Source: Isochrysis galbana | Taxonomy: Eukaryota; Haptophyta; Isochrysidales; Isochrysidaceae | Direction of reading: 5' to 3' | NCBI GenBank assembly: GCA_018136815.1 | Contig: CM030945.1 | Location: forward strand, 1,090,605-1,154,604 | DNA: 64,000 bases | Shown here: positions 33,867 to 44,300 of the stretch, piece by piece | Layout of the letters: each line of letters begins with the position of its first letter | Numbering within the stretch: the first letter of the stretch is position 1 | Notes under the pieces: model-generated | What the model was told of the DNA's origin: nothing | Databases searched by the model: none | The model's input: only the letters and a program-made list of their open reading frames with translations | Position numbers and translations under genes: made by a program

Positions 33867-33962
33867 ATTGGGAACTTTCTACCGAAAAAAATCCTCAAAT
33901 TTTCTCAACCCTGAGATGGTCATTTACTTACCCCTAAAAAAAACCCCTGTTTGACCGCCCTA

Positions 33963-35360
33963 GCATCAGATGAAGGCCGGGCGCCCGATCGCGCGGACGC
34001 GCGGACGGATCTCGGGGGAATCGCGTGTCATGAAACAACGGCCCCGAAATAACATTTTCGTCCCCGCGGCGCGACCGCCAATTCTGTACTGTTTGAGCCC
34101 AGGTTGTTCTGTCATATATGATATCATGTATGATATCTCAGTATTAGTTGCTCTAGACCTGATACTGAGTATCATATGACAAGACTAGAGGCTAGAGGCT
34201 ACAATTCAACTAGTTGGCTCCGGCCAGAGTTTCGATCCAAAACCACCCTTATTTCGATTCGAAATTTCGATGAGGTTGGAGCAAATTTCGAGCTTCGAGG
34301 GGTCTAATTTCGGCCTAATTTCGAATCGGAATTTGCTTAAGCTTAAGCGTCGCCGCGGCGGGCCCCGATGCGTTGCCGCGCGGCCATCCCCGGTCTCGGA
34401 TGCTGAGTGGAGACCAACCTCCTGCGACGAGCGACGAGCTTGGGGGGTCGGAGGGATGCCTTGAGCCCTGAGCCCTCACTCAAGGGCGTCATCATCACCA
34501 TCCTCATCCTCGTCGTTGTCGGTTTTGCGCTTGCGCTTGGATGCCCGGAAGCGCGCCAAGGCGCGGCGCGCGGCCCCGGGCGGGGGGCGGGGGGAGCGGG
34601 GAGCGGGCTGGGGGGGGCTTATTTCGCTTCGTCAGCGCCATATCGACCTTTATTTCGGTAAAAAGTTTTGAGTGCGATTGGCCCCCCTTATTACCCTTAC
34701 TTCGAAAAAAAATTCTCGAAACTCTGGCCGGAGCCAATCAACTAGTTTTACTAGTAGGAGTACAAATTCACAAGTTCGGGCGTGGGAAATCCCGGCGCTC
34801 CCAGCTCCGAGTCCGAGCCCCCCCCCCCCCCCCCTTATGGCCGCCAACCTGATGTGCAGCAACGATGGCGGCGGCGACGACGGCGATGACGAGTGTCACA
34901 CCGCCGTGGAATGGGGGCGGCGCCATGTGGAGACGCTCCGGGGGTGTTGCTGTGGGAGCTTGAATGGTCAGTCATCGAGCAGCATCCGATTCTAAGTACT
35001 GAGTAAGAAGATTTTTATCATAATGGCAGGTTTATAAGTGTAGATGTTTGGAGGGAGTATCATATGATATCAGATGTATGACATCATACTCAGTACTCAG
35101 TTCCTTGGCAAGTGTCATATGACGGATGACGGTATGATGGAACAAGGAACAACCTGGGTTCCTGGGTTTGAGCCCGAGCGCGTGAGCGCGTGTGCAGAGG
35201 GGGGGCGAGGGGGGCGGTAGAACCCACCATTTTCCTCGGCAATTTGTCGTGGAGGCAGGTAAGAGGTAAGCCCCCCAGCCCCCCGGAGGTTTTTCTTTGG
35301 CTTCGGAGAACGGTCAAAAAATGCAGCCCCCCCCCCCCGCACGTTAGTAGTTATAAATCA
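33963..35360. mobile_element. Insert of 1.4 kb between 16-bp direct repeats
   Basis: CTGTTTGACCGCCCTA occurs at 33947-33962 and 35361-35376, consistent with a retroposon-type target duplication. The right end is ACGTTAGTAGTTATAAATCA after a C run. Near both ends are short palindromic ATATCATATGA-type motifs. A MITE sits inside (34214-34737). No ORF recognised. The flanking duplication is the main evidence. Confidence 0.5.
34214..34737. mobile_element. hAT-type MITE, 524 bp
   Basis: Terminal inverted repeats of 22 bp at 34214-34235 and 34716-34737 (outermost bases TTGGCTCCGGCCAGAG), perfectly matching. They are flanked by an 8-bp target duplication, TCAACTAG, at 34206-34213 and 34738-34745. 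Eight-base duplications are typical of the hAT superfamily. No ORF, so non-autonomous. Confidence 0.85.
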
Positions 35361-35379
35361 CTGTTTGACCGCCCTACTC

Positions 35380-36266
35380 GTTCTGCCCCGCGAGGACTTC
35401 TTTTGCCTAGATACTAGATACAGCTGTGCGGCGACGGCGGCGAGGGGGAGGGGGGAAGTGGGGGGGGGGTGAGGGAGAGGCTCGGCGCGGCGCGGCGCGG
35501 CTCGGCGCAAGCGGCGGGGGCCAGCGGAGAGAAGCGGCCATGCCTCGCGTCTCGGAATTTTCACTCTCGCGATCGATCGAGACGGCGATCATGTGAGAGA
35601 AGGGCGAGAAGCACGGAGAGGCAGCCATGCCCGGCTTGTGGGGGGAGGTTTGAGCTGGGAGGCGCTGCGCGGCGTCGGTGAAGAGCTCGTCGGCAATCTG
35701 GCCGATCCAGGCCATTAGAAATACCCAGGGTGGGCTCCACTTGGGCGGTTCTGCGACGGTGATCTACGAATGGAGTGCTGTCCCCAATCGGGCCTCACGC
35801 TTCCACCACCTCATCTCCATGGCAGTGGTGGAGCACGAGCTCAAGGTGGAGATGATATGCATGTCGGGGGAAGGCTGCAGAGTCGAACGGTCCTCGCGCG
35901 GGAGATTGGTGCTGGGTGATTCTCACAGAGCAAAAGCGCCGTGAGATCAGCGAGATCTCATCCCTCTGCATGGGTTCTCTCGCAGATCTTCTCGAGTCTG
36001 CCCCGTGCCACCTGATCGCCCCACCTGATCGACGGCAGAAGGAGGGCGGGCGGGGCGGGGGGGGGAGGGGAGGAGGGGAAAGGGCGGGAGACTTCCCCCC
36101 CCCCCTTCCCCCCCCCCTTCCCCCCCCCCCTTTCTCTCCCCCTTCCCCCCCCCCCCCCCTTCTCCCCCACCCCCCCCTTCCCCCCTCCACCGCGCCTCCC
36201 ACGTCGTTGTTGGCCGTCGCCGCTGTCGCCGACTAGCCCAGCCGGCCACCGGCGGATGCGCACACC
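35380..36266. other. Intergenic, G- and C-tract rich
   Basis: A minus-strand frame begins at ATG 35715 (MAWIGQIADELFTDAAQRLP) and looks like a gene start, but it degenerates within 100 codons and runs toward the insert at 33963-35360. It may be a broken gene. Long G and C runs at 36058-36190 precede the cyclin gene. Confidence 0.35.
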
Positions 36267-37241
36267 ATGGGCTGCAAACGAGCGAGCCAACACTCCCTCC
36301 CAGAGAGCCATCAGCCGCAACCTGCCCCACCGCCACCGCCCATGCCAGACGTGCACATGAGCAGCCCGCTGCCAACGCAGCCAGTCGCCTCTCCACCGCA
36401 GCAGCAGCAGGAGCTCATGGAAGAGCGGCCCGACCGGCTCAGGGACGAGCTCTTCGCTGAGAAGGAGGGGCGTGCATCCGAGTGCATGATCCTTTCGGTC
36501 GCCGTTGCGATCAGCGCTCTCGTTGGCTGGCGCGCCAGGCCGGGCGCAGTGGGGATGCGACTCAGCTCGCGCACCAAGCTGAGCGAGCGTAATAACCACC
36601 TTGGGCGCTTCTATATGTTCGACCTGACCCAGCTCACCGACAGCAGCCCGGACCCCGCCAAGTATGCGGAGAACCTCGAGCGGATGCGCGCGGAGCTCAC
36701 CGCTCTCATTGCCGCCCTCACTGCGTCGCTCGGCCTTCACAGCGGGATCCTTGTTACGACGCTCATCATTATTGAGAGGATGCTGCGCCAGGGATTTCCG
36801 CTCAGCGTCGAGACCGTACGCCCCACGGCGCTCACCGCCATTCTGATTGCTTGCAAGGAGGGGTTTGACGAGGTGCGCGGCCAGCGATCAGCGCCGGCCG
36901 CCGAGCCACTGTGGCGCGCGTTCCATCGCGCGCTCACGCCCTTGCTCTCCCACCCACATATGCAGATGGTGCTATGCAGCGATTTCCGCCGCGGACTCCC
37001 ACACATGAACCTGCAGAATCTGCACCACATGGAGCGAGAGGTGCTGTCCATGCTGGACTGGAATATCTGCCCCATTCCGGTGGTGAAGTTTCAGCAGTAC
37101 TCCGACGCCCTCTATGACCTTTTGCTCTCACACCGAGATGCCATCCTGCTAATCTGCCAACATTGCGGTGACATATTCAACGATGTGATGAACAGCTACG
37201 GCATCTATGCGTTGGACTTTGCTGCACTTGCACAGCAGTAG
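36267..37241 (+). CDS. Cyclin-like protein (PHO80/P-type)
   Basis: Single exon, 324 aa, ATG 36267 in context ACCATGG. The first 60 residues are Pro/Gln-rich. From about 125 the sequence reads as a cyclin box: LHSGILVTTLIIIERMLRQG, TVRPTALTAILIACKEGFDE, then a 30-residue insertion, FRRGLPHMNLQNLHHMEREV and LSMLDWNICPIPVVKFQQYS. The ACKEGFDE and ERE(V/L)L..LDWN patterns are those of PHO80-like/P-type cyclins, which partner CDKs such as PHO85. The insertion between helices 3 and 4 (RGQRSAPAAEPLWRAFHRAL) is longer than usual. The partner kinase and process are not inferable here. A polycytosine tract lies in the 5' flank. Confidence 0.8.
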   Translation: MGCKRASQHSLPESHQPQPAPPPPPMPDVHMSSPLPTQPVASPPQQQQELMEERPDRLRDELFAEKEGRASECMILSVAVAISALVGWRARPGAVGMRLSSRTKLSERNNHLGRFYMFDLTQLTDSSPDPAKYAENLERMRAELTALIAALTASLGLHSGILVTTLIIIERMLRQGFPLSVETVRPTALTAILIACKEGFDEVRGQRSAPAAEPLWRAFHRALTPLLSHPHMQMVLCSDFRRGLPHMNLQNLHHMEREVLSMLDWNICPIPVVKFQQYSDALYDLLLSHRDAILLICQHCGDIFNDVMNSYGIYALDFAALAQQ

Positions 37242-38055
37242 GCCGACGCACAGGCTGCCAGCCCGCCCGACCCCCGCCGGTGATGCTCGTCCTCGGCAGT
37301 TGCTCCTACCCACCTGCCCGGTCCATCTTCTGCTATGGCAGTCGTCGAGCCCTAGGAGGGTGAGACTATGCATACTCCGCTCAGGTCCCTTTTGCAGCTG
37401 TGGCATTTCCGCCCTCTAGCTTCCTTGGCGTGCCGCCAACGGCTGCACTTCTCAACTTTCACTCACCTTGGGAGGAATCTGGGACAACGCGCTCTTATGC
37501 AACTTTCATGCTTGCCCTTAAATATTCACTCCATGCAATGTACTCTGAATTGGGCTCATAAAGGCGAGCGAGGTCTGATTTCGTCCACCAATAATACGCC
37601 ATTGCTCTTCCTCTTCGCTTCGTCGCAAGCCGCGGGTCGGGGAGGGAGGCTGCACAAGGGAAAGGATGCAGCGCCTTCGTTTCCCTAGCACACGACGTGC
37701 TTGTGCTTGTGCTTGTGCGACTCATTTGTTGCATCATTCCCGTGTCGTGTCCGGTAGCCGGTAGATCCCGTAGTTTCGATAGCTGCTATTGTACGAGCTG
37801 TGGTTCTGTAGCGTATTTCTGTATCTCATCATCATCATAGTTATTGTAAGAAAGAGAAACGTTATATGCAAATACCGGTGCTCTCGGCCAAGCCCAGGGT
37901 GCTTGTGCTTGTTGTCGCCGCAACCCACTGTATCGCGCCAAGTCTAAGTCCCCAGCCGATGCGAAAGCCCCAATGCCCCGCTGAATAAAGCACTCAAGAC
38001 CAAGACGATTTCGCCAGTATGTCACCCATCATCCACCATAATTTCTCATTTCTTT
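37242..38055. other. Intergenic, 3' flank of the cyclin gene
   Basis: No gene recognised. Short direct GTGCTTGT repeats at 37700 and 37905. Confidence 0.4.
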
Positions 38056-38059
38056 CACG

Positions 38060-38330
38060 CCTCAGCCGGCTGTAGCGCGGTCTCTCGACCTGATAGCAGA
38101 AGAGGCGCTGCGCCGTCTCGTGTTGCGAGGGGATGTCGTGCGTTGAAAAGTTGCTCAATATATGCGAAGATCGGGTCCGTCGCGTTACAGCGCGCTAGGT
38201 GTACAGACGACTCGGGGGCCGCCCCACAGAAGCGGCACGTGGGGTCGCCGGCGAATCTATTGTCTATCGGCCGTGCTGCGATCCGTCTATGTAGAATGTA
38301 GAATATGCTTAAAGTGAAGATGTGAATCCC
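38060..38330 (-). pseudogene. ORF2-like zinc-binding region, copy 4 (fragment)
   Basis: The minus strand encodes NRFAGDPTCRFCGAAPESSV then HLARC, nearly identical to the C-x2-C-x8-H-x3-C motif of the 510-aa ORF at 50058-51590. Downstream the match moves by one base (ETAQRLFCYQVERP), so it is frameshifted. No 3' end of the element is seen here. Confidence 0.8.
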
Positions 38331-38539
38331 GGTGTCCAGGTAGGAGCGGGCGGGGGAGGGAGGGAGGCTGCAATTTTCAATCAGGCGAAATCAATTGGCA
38401 GTTTTCAGTCGTCGTCAGTCGTGCGCCCAAGAGCTTCGCCGGCCTCGCAGTGGCACTCTAGCACTCTAGCCTCGCCTGCCGCCGCGCTACCCAAGCACTT
38501 CGACGAGCTTTGCGCTGAGCTCACGAAGATGAATCAACG

Positions 38540-39065
38540 AGTCCAAGACGGGCTGACGTCTGGCTGTCACGCACCACGCGTTCTCGTCGTTGTAGAGACT
38601 AGCGGCGTCGTCTCCTCGATGTTCCTACTCGCCGGGGCTGATGTAGCTACCTGCGATTTGTATGCCTTCCGAGATTGATTACGTGCCGCACTTCCAAGGC
38701 AACGCGCTTCATGTTCAAAACCTAGGTTGGGAATTGGGACTTGGTCATCGCCCACCCGCCCCGCACGTACCACCTCTCCGCCGCTCCGCCGTCAGTCAGT
38801 AGCCAATGGCTTTCACAAGAACCCGGACGTCGTGCCGCTCTTGAGTCGCGAGTCGGCCGCCCGCGTCTTCAAGTCAATGGCCTCCGCCACTGCTCCGTTT
38901 GTACCGGTTGAGAACCCTCGGATGCATGCGGAAGCTCGACCCCGACCCAATTCGTCCAACCCTGGGAGCACGGCACTGGACACCAGAAAGCAGAAAGCCA
39001 CCGGGTTGCCGGGTTGGACCTGACCACCAAAGGGCTGCCGCCCCTCCAGCCAACCTCTGCGTCGT
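38540..39065 (+). pseudogene. Decayed phage-type DNA methyltransferase-like gene
   Basis: Segments in different frames line up in order with a family common in bacteriophages and bacteria and often annotated as DNA (cytosine) methyltransferase. RVLVVVETSGVVSSMFLLAG with ADVATCDL (38578 on), then YVPHFQGNALHVQNLGW, then WDLVIAHPPRTYHLS (the DLVIAHPPxTY core), then APFVPVENPRMHAEA, then QFVQPWEHG and KGLPPLQPT (to about 39050). At least three frameshifts are needed. The order and spacing follow the family, so chance is unlikely. It suggests a past transfer from a phage-like or large-virus source, then decay. The usual Cys after the PP in the core is Arg here. Confidence 0.65.
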
Positions 39066-39327
39066 GGATGGATGGCCGTGAGTCAGCCATGGCTAATCCC
39101 TCTCCTTCACCTCACCGTGGCGCTCTGCGCAGTCGCACCTACGTCGGTGTAGCTGTAGCTGGAGCGATGGCGATAAATTGGATGCTGCCCTACATGTGAA
39201 AAACAGTCGACAAGCCCAAGAAAAACAGTAAATAGTAAAAACAGCTGACAGCTGTTTTTGGTTTTTGGGTTGTACAGAAAAACAGCCGAAAACAGCCCGA
39301 AAAACAGGCCGCCGGTGTTTACGTTAG

Positions 39328-40603
39328 TATCACAGGGTGTCTTACAGTCTTACACCATGTCCAATGTCCAGTGTGGCGTTTGTGGTTTGTTTGTGGTTCT
39401 ATACCGTTAGTGTTAGCGTGCCTTGTGTGGCAGTCCCCCCTAGGAATCTTTTAATCATCTTGTCATGGCGTAGCGCGATGGCGGCGCGGCGCGCCGCTCT
39501 CTCACCGCCGCCGGGGCTCGCGCTGCGGGCTCCCGGCGATATGGAGCTCCCACCCAGGTAGAGGGGTAGGGCTGGGCTTGCTGAGCTGACCCTCGCGGAC
39601 TCGCGGACCGCCGCGAGGTGCGCGCGCGCTCGTGCAGTCGCATTGGGCTGCATGGCCGCATGGTGACGCATGGTAGCGAACCCTCCTCTCTCCCTCTCCT
39701 TGTGTTCCTCTCCCTGGGAAAGGTGGTCCCTCTGGGCCCTTTTTCTCGGGAGGGGATGGATCCCATTGATCCTTATGCCCCTTGCCCGCACTGCTTCGAC
39801 TTGCTCGCGCGCGCTCGCGCGTGCTGCCCCCACTGATCGCTGCACGATCCATTGCTGGGCGGGTGCCCCGTCTGGGTGACCGCCCCTCTTTCTCTTTCTC
39901 TCCGCCTCTCCCCCCTCCTTTTGTCTGGGAGAGTTAGGGTCCCGCTGGGCCTCTTCCTTGTTGCGCTGCCGTAACTTCTCTCTCCTCCCCAACTGGGAGG
40001 GTCGGTCCATCTGACCGGCTTGGTTGCGCCGTCTTCTTTCTCTTTCTCTCTCCTCCCCCACTGGGAGGGTCTATCGCTTTGACCACTCGGCTGCTCCCTC
40101 GCTGGAGGGTTCGCGGTCCCTCTTACCACTTGGCTGCACGGTCATCTCTTCTCTCTCCTCCCCGGCTGGGAGGATCGGTCCATCTGACCGGCTTGGCTGC
40201 GCCGCAGTCTCTTCTTTCTCTCTTCTCCCCTGATGGGAGGGGTCGTTCCTTTGTTTTGGAAAGATTGGCCCCTTTTGTTGGCCAATTTGCAACTTGCTTT
40301 TTCATTCACATTTGACATTTGTTTGTGTTCAATTTGTGTTTGTGTAAGTGTAAGCGTCAGTCGGATCTCATCCGTACTCCGCTTAGGAGGGGGTATCACA
40401 GGGTGTCTTACAGTCTTACACCATGTCCAATGTCCAATGTGGCGTTTGTGGTTTGTTTGTGGTTCTATACCGTTAGTGTTAGCGTGCCTTGTGTGGCAGT
40501 CCCCCCTATCTTTTAATCATCTTGTCATGGCGTAGCGCGATGGCGGCGCGCCGCGCCGCTCTCTCACCGCCGCCGGGGCTCGCGCTGCGGGCTCCCGGCG
40601 ATA
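39328..40603. mobile_element. Small non-autonomous LTR retrotransposon (TRIM-like)
   Basis: Two long terminal repeats, 39328-39541 (214 bp) and 40394-40603 (210 bp), are nearly identical and start TATC and end GATA. Target duplication GTTAG lies at 39323-39327 and 40604-40608. Immediately after the left LTR is TGGAGCTCCCACC, a plausible tRNA primer-binding site. Immediately before the right LTR is the polypurine tract AGGAGGGGG (40385-40393). The 852-bp interior has no gag or pol. It holds a ~66-bp repeat array (39960-40260; CTGGGAGGGTCGGTCCATCT units). Confidence 0.88.
39960..40260. repeat. Degenerate ~66-bp repeat array inside the LTR element
   Basis: About four to five units of TCTCTCCTCCCC...CTGGGAGG.TCGGTCCATCTGACCGGCTTGG. 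The end of the array resembles 62410-62495 in the TG...CA insert (GAAAGATTGGCCC, TTTTGTTGGCCAA, TTGCAACTTGCTTTT). Confidence 0.65.
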
Positions 40604-41320
40604 GTTAGAAAATGGTGCTTACGTTAGAAATGATATTATAAAATTTTGCGCGCGGGGGGTGGGCGGGGGGGGGGTAGATAGAGGCGTCCGCACTTGCCAT
40701 AGCCATAACCATAACCATATCATCCATGTACACACATATACCTAGCGAGCAGCGAGCGAGCATTGCGAGCTGCGAGTTGCAGACACACCGGCGCGTCGGC
40801 GCAGGTGGCCCCAGGCTTAGGGCCCAGGCTCAGAAAAACGGTGAAAAACACTGTTTTTGGTCTTCACAGAAAAACAGTTTTCTGTTTTTCGTTTTTCACA
40901 TGTAGTGTAGGGATGCTGCCAAAGCGCTCCTCGATCTGCAAACCAAAAACCAAAAAGCAAAAAGCTTCGCCCATACCCATACCAGATAAAACCAACCCCT
41001 CCGAACCACCTAGCCACCCCCCCCAAAAGCCGACCCCCCCCGAACCAAAAACGACGCCCTAAAATCGACCAAAAACCGACCCCCCCCCCGAATTTTATTT
41101 AAATCGCGGACTTGTAGACACCAGAGAACAGAGAACAGAGTAACAGATAACAGATAAGAGTTAAGAGAACGACCCCCCCTTCCGGTATCTGCTCGTCCCC
41201 CTCCCCGCCCCCTTCGCCCTCCCTCGGCGCCGCGCCCTCCCCTCGCGCCGCCCCTCCCCCCTTCCCTCCCCTCCCCTCCTCACCTCTCCCTCCCAGCCCG
41301 GTGCGGCCGGGCGCGGCTCC

Positions 41321-44300
41321 ATGTCGGAGAGCCGCGCCTCCGAGGCTAGCCCGCCCAAGAAGTACCGGCTGCGCGTCGACGTCGCCAAGCCCGCAGAGCT
41401 CTACAAGCCAACGTTCGGCTCCTCTCGCACCTCGCCGAGCGTCAGCACAAAGGGCTCGGTGTCAGGCACGCCACTCGCGCCAGAGGAGGCGGAGCGCAGA
41501 GCGAGCGAGCCACCCATGATGCGCTCCGTCGAGGGGGGCAAGCGAAACCGCAAGCCCGTCGACCGGATGCCCGCTGGAGGGGTTGACGTAGCGGCGGCGC
41601 CCGCCGGATCGAGTTCTGCGGACAGGGGTGGTGGCGAGGGCAACGGCGCGCGAATCATACAGCGTATCCTCTCGCGACGGGTCCACGAGGGTGGTTCGAC
41701 GAGTTATCTCGTCGTCTGGGGCAACGGCCACGTCACATCAGCCACGTGGCACTCACGGGCGTCCCTTGGTGCGCCCGCCATCCAAAGCACTTTTCTTGCA
41801 TTTGAGCAGTCTGCTGCGCGCTGTGTGCTCCCACCTCACTCTGCGGTCGTCCGACTCTTTCGCTCACACTGGCCTCAACAAAGTCGACCTCAAGGTCGAT
41901 CGTCGCCTTGCCCCTCTTCCCAACCCCCTTCCCCCATCTCCTCCCTTCCCTCCGTCCACCCTTACCGTTACACCCACGACGCACTCCAAGACGATTAGTT
42001 GACGAATATGTGCGCACGCTCATGTCCTTCAGGCCATGCAAACGCGCCGCTTCTCCAGCAGTTCGATGCAGCCGTGAAGCGCGTTCGGCTCATGGGAATG
42101 CGAGAGCTAGAGATGGCCGCCAGCTCGTTGAGTTCGCTCGGCCTTCCGCACGCCACCTACTTCCAAGGCATCTCCTCCAAAAGGTGACTCGGTACCCTTC
42201 ACCCGACGATCGCCCGAGCACTTTCGTGCCCTCTCGCGAACCCACACCCCAGGCTTGAGACCCCCCCCCGTCCACCGCCCGTTGCCCTCGTGCACTCATT
42301 TTCACCTGGTGCGCCCGCCTGAGCAGTGCCGACGGCAGCATCCGACGAGCGGCGTCGCCGGCGACACTTCCAACGGGCTCGTCTGGAAAGGGCTCACGCG
42401 ACCGTAGCAAGGACGGCAAGCCGCGTTCTCGCCGACCTGGGGATCGGGAAAAGGGCTCGGCGGAGGCCCACGGCAAGGTGACAGGCATTGGTTCGTCCTC
42501 CACCGCCACACCGAGTACCACCAGCCTTAGCGACGACTGTGGCGCTGCCGGCGGTCAAGCCCTTCATCTGCCACCGCAATCGCGACGGGGGCTCGTGTCC
42601 AACCTGTCTAACTTTCTCAAGCGCCGGCTCTCGGCTGTGTACGACGAGGGCGATGGCGAGATCGAGCCTGAGCCGCCGCCGATACCGCCGGTTGTGCTTG
42701 AGCGGCCGGGACTCGAGGCTATTTTCGACGCTCTCGCGACGGCTCCCAACAAGCTGCCCAGTACGTCTGACGGCGGCCAGACGCCGCTCGCGGTGGTGGC
42801 AGCCGCCAATTTTGGCAGCCGACCACAACAACATGCTCAGCAGCCGCCACATGGGCATGACACACAGCAGCAAGCTCTCTTACTTCAGCAGCAAATACAG
42901 CAGCATCAGCAGCAGGCCCTGCAGCTCCAGCGCGAGCTGGCGGCGCAGCAGCAGCAAATCGCTGCAATGGGCGCTGCTGCCGTGCAGGAATGCAGGCAGC
43001 CAGCACAATCGCCACAGCAATCAGGCGCTCAGAGCCCGGGCTGCTCGCTCCAGCAGGCCTCCGCACCGTTTTATCCACAGCGGGTGCTGGGTCCTCCGTC
43101 AGCGTCGCCCACGCCCGGTGCCGGCGGGGCACCCGGGGCCATGCAACCGGTGCAGTGGGCTCACCACCCGGCGCAATCACCGTCGGCTGGCAACGGTGTG
43201 CCAACTATAGAGGTGAGCATGTCCGCTGGAGCCGCTAGTCCGAGGTGTGTCGCCGTGCCCGCTCGCCCCCAGCCGAGTAGAGGCGCGGCGCCCTCCTCAC
43301 TGATCAGCATGTCGCTGCGTGTGGAGGGGGGTGAGGTGCGTCTCGACCTCATTGCTCGGGAGATCAAGCCAGTGGCATCACCCGGTGCACACACTCATTC
43401 CATGGAGGTCGACTCGCGGACAAGACCGAGCGACATGCAAGACAACATGGCGAGCCACACCGAGCTGGCCACCGAGCAGCTGCTATACAACACGGTGCAC
43501 CTTCTCCTCCACAGCTTGCCAAGGGCGGTCCTAAACCCGCCGCCTCCACCTCCGCTGCCAGCCAAGCCGCCTATCGGACCTGACGTGGCCGGACAGCAGC
43601 CATCCAGCGAGCTGGCGACATTGCCAGCCTTATCACATCCTTCTGCACTGTCAGCCGCCACGGCGCCGCGCCCATCATGGCCCGGGCTGTCTGTGCAGCA
43701 GCAGCAGCAGCAGGCAGTCTTGATGATACAACTGCAGCGGCAAGGGCAGCAGGGCTCTCAGCAGCAGCTGGCAGCGCACATGCAGCTGCAAGCTCTACAT
43801 CAACAGCAAGTGCACGCGTTGCAGCAGCAGCAGCTACAGATGCAGCAGCAGCAGCAACAGCTGCAGCAGCTGCAGCAGCAACAGTCGCTGCAGCAGAAGT
43901 CGCAGCAGCAGCAAGCGTGGATGCCCAAGAGCTTGGCTCAGCCGCCTGGCGCATCGCCACAGTCGTGGCCGCAGGGGCTGCTGTCGCCGCACAGCAGCGA
44001 GCCATTACCAGTGCACGTACACGTGCCCGGCGTACCCGCCCAAACCGCGCAGCAACAACCGCCTATCGCTGCGACCACGCCCGTTGCGCTCCGTCCTGCA
44101 GCCTTCGCCTCACAGATTGCCTCGGCGCTAACGCTCGAGTCACTAGCGCGCTCCAAGCCGGCGTGCGGCCTCAGCCTGAAGCCCAAGGGTGTACTCCTGC
44201 CGACCGCGCCGCCCGGGCACTCGTACGCCGTCGGCCCGCGGCGCGGCGCTTACCTAGTTCTTCAGCCGGTGGTCGACCGCGATGGTACCGCCGTTTTCCC

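Larger units (their letters stand above)
39190..40910. mobile_element. CACTA-like element interrupted by a small LTR element
   Basis: The left end is CTACATGTGAAAAACAG and the right end, inverted, reads CACTACATGTGAAAAAC. Both subterminal regions carry many GAAAAACAG motifs in both orientations, as in CACTA elements. GGATGCTGCC flanks it on both sides (39180-39189 and 40911-40920), which is longer than the usual 3-bp CACTA duplication. Most of the interior is the LTR element at 39328-40603. Confidence 0.5.

Noticed and set aside
39328..40603. LTR interior frames with repeated GQMDRPSQ-like peptides
   Set aside because: Translation of the 66-bp non-coding repeat array; no gag or pol motif.
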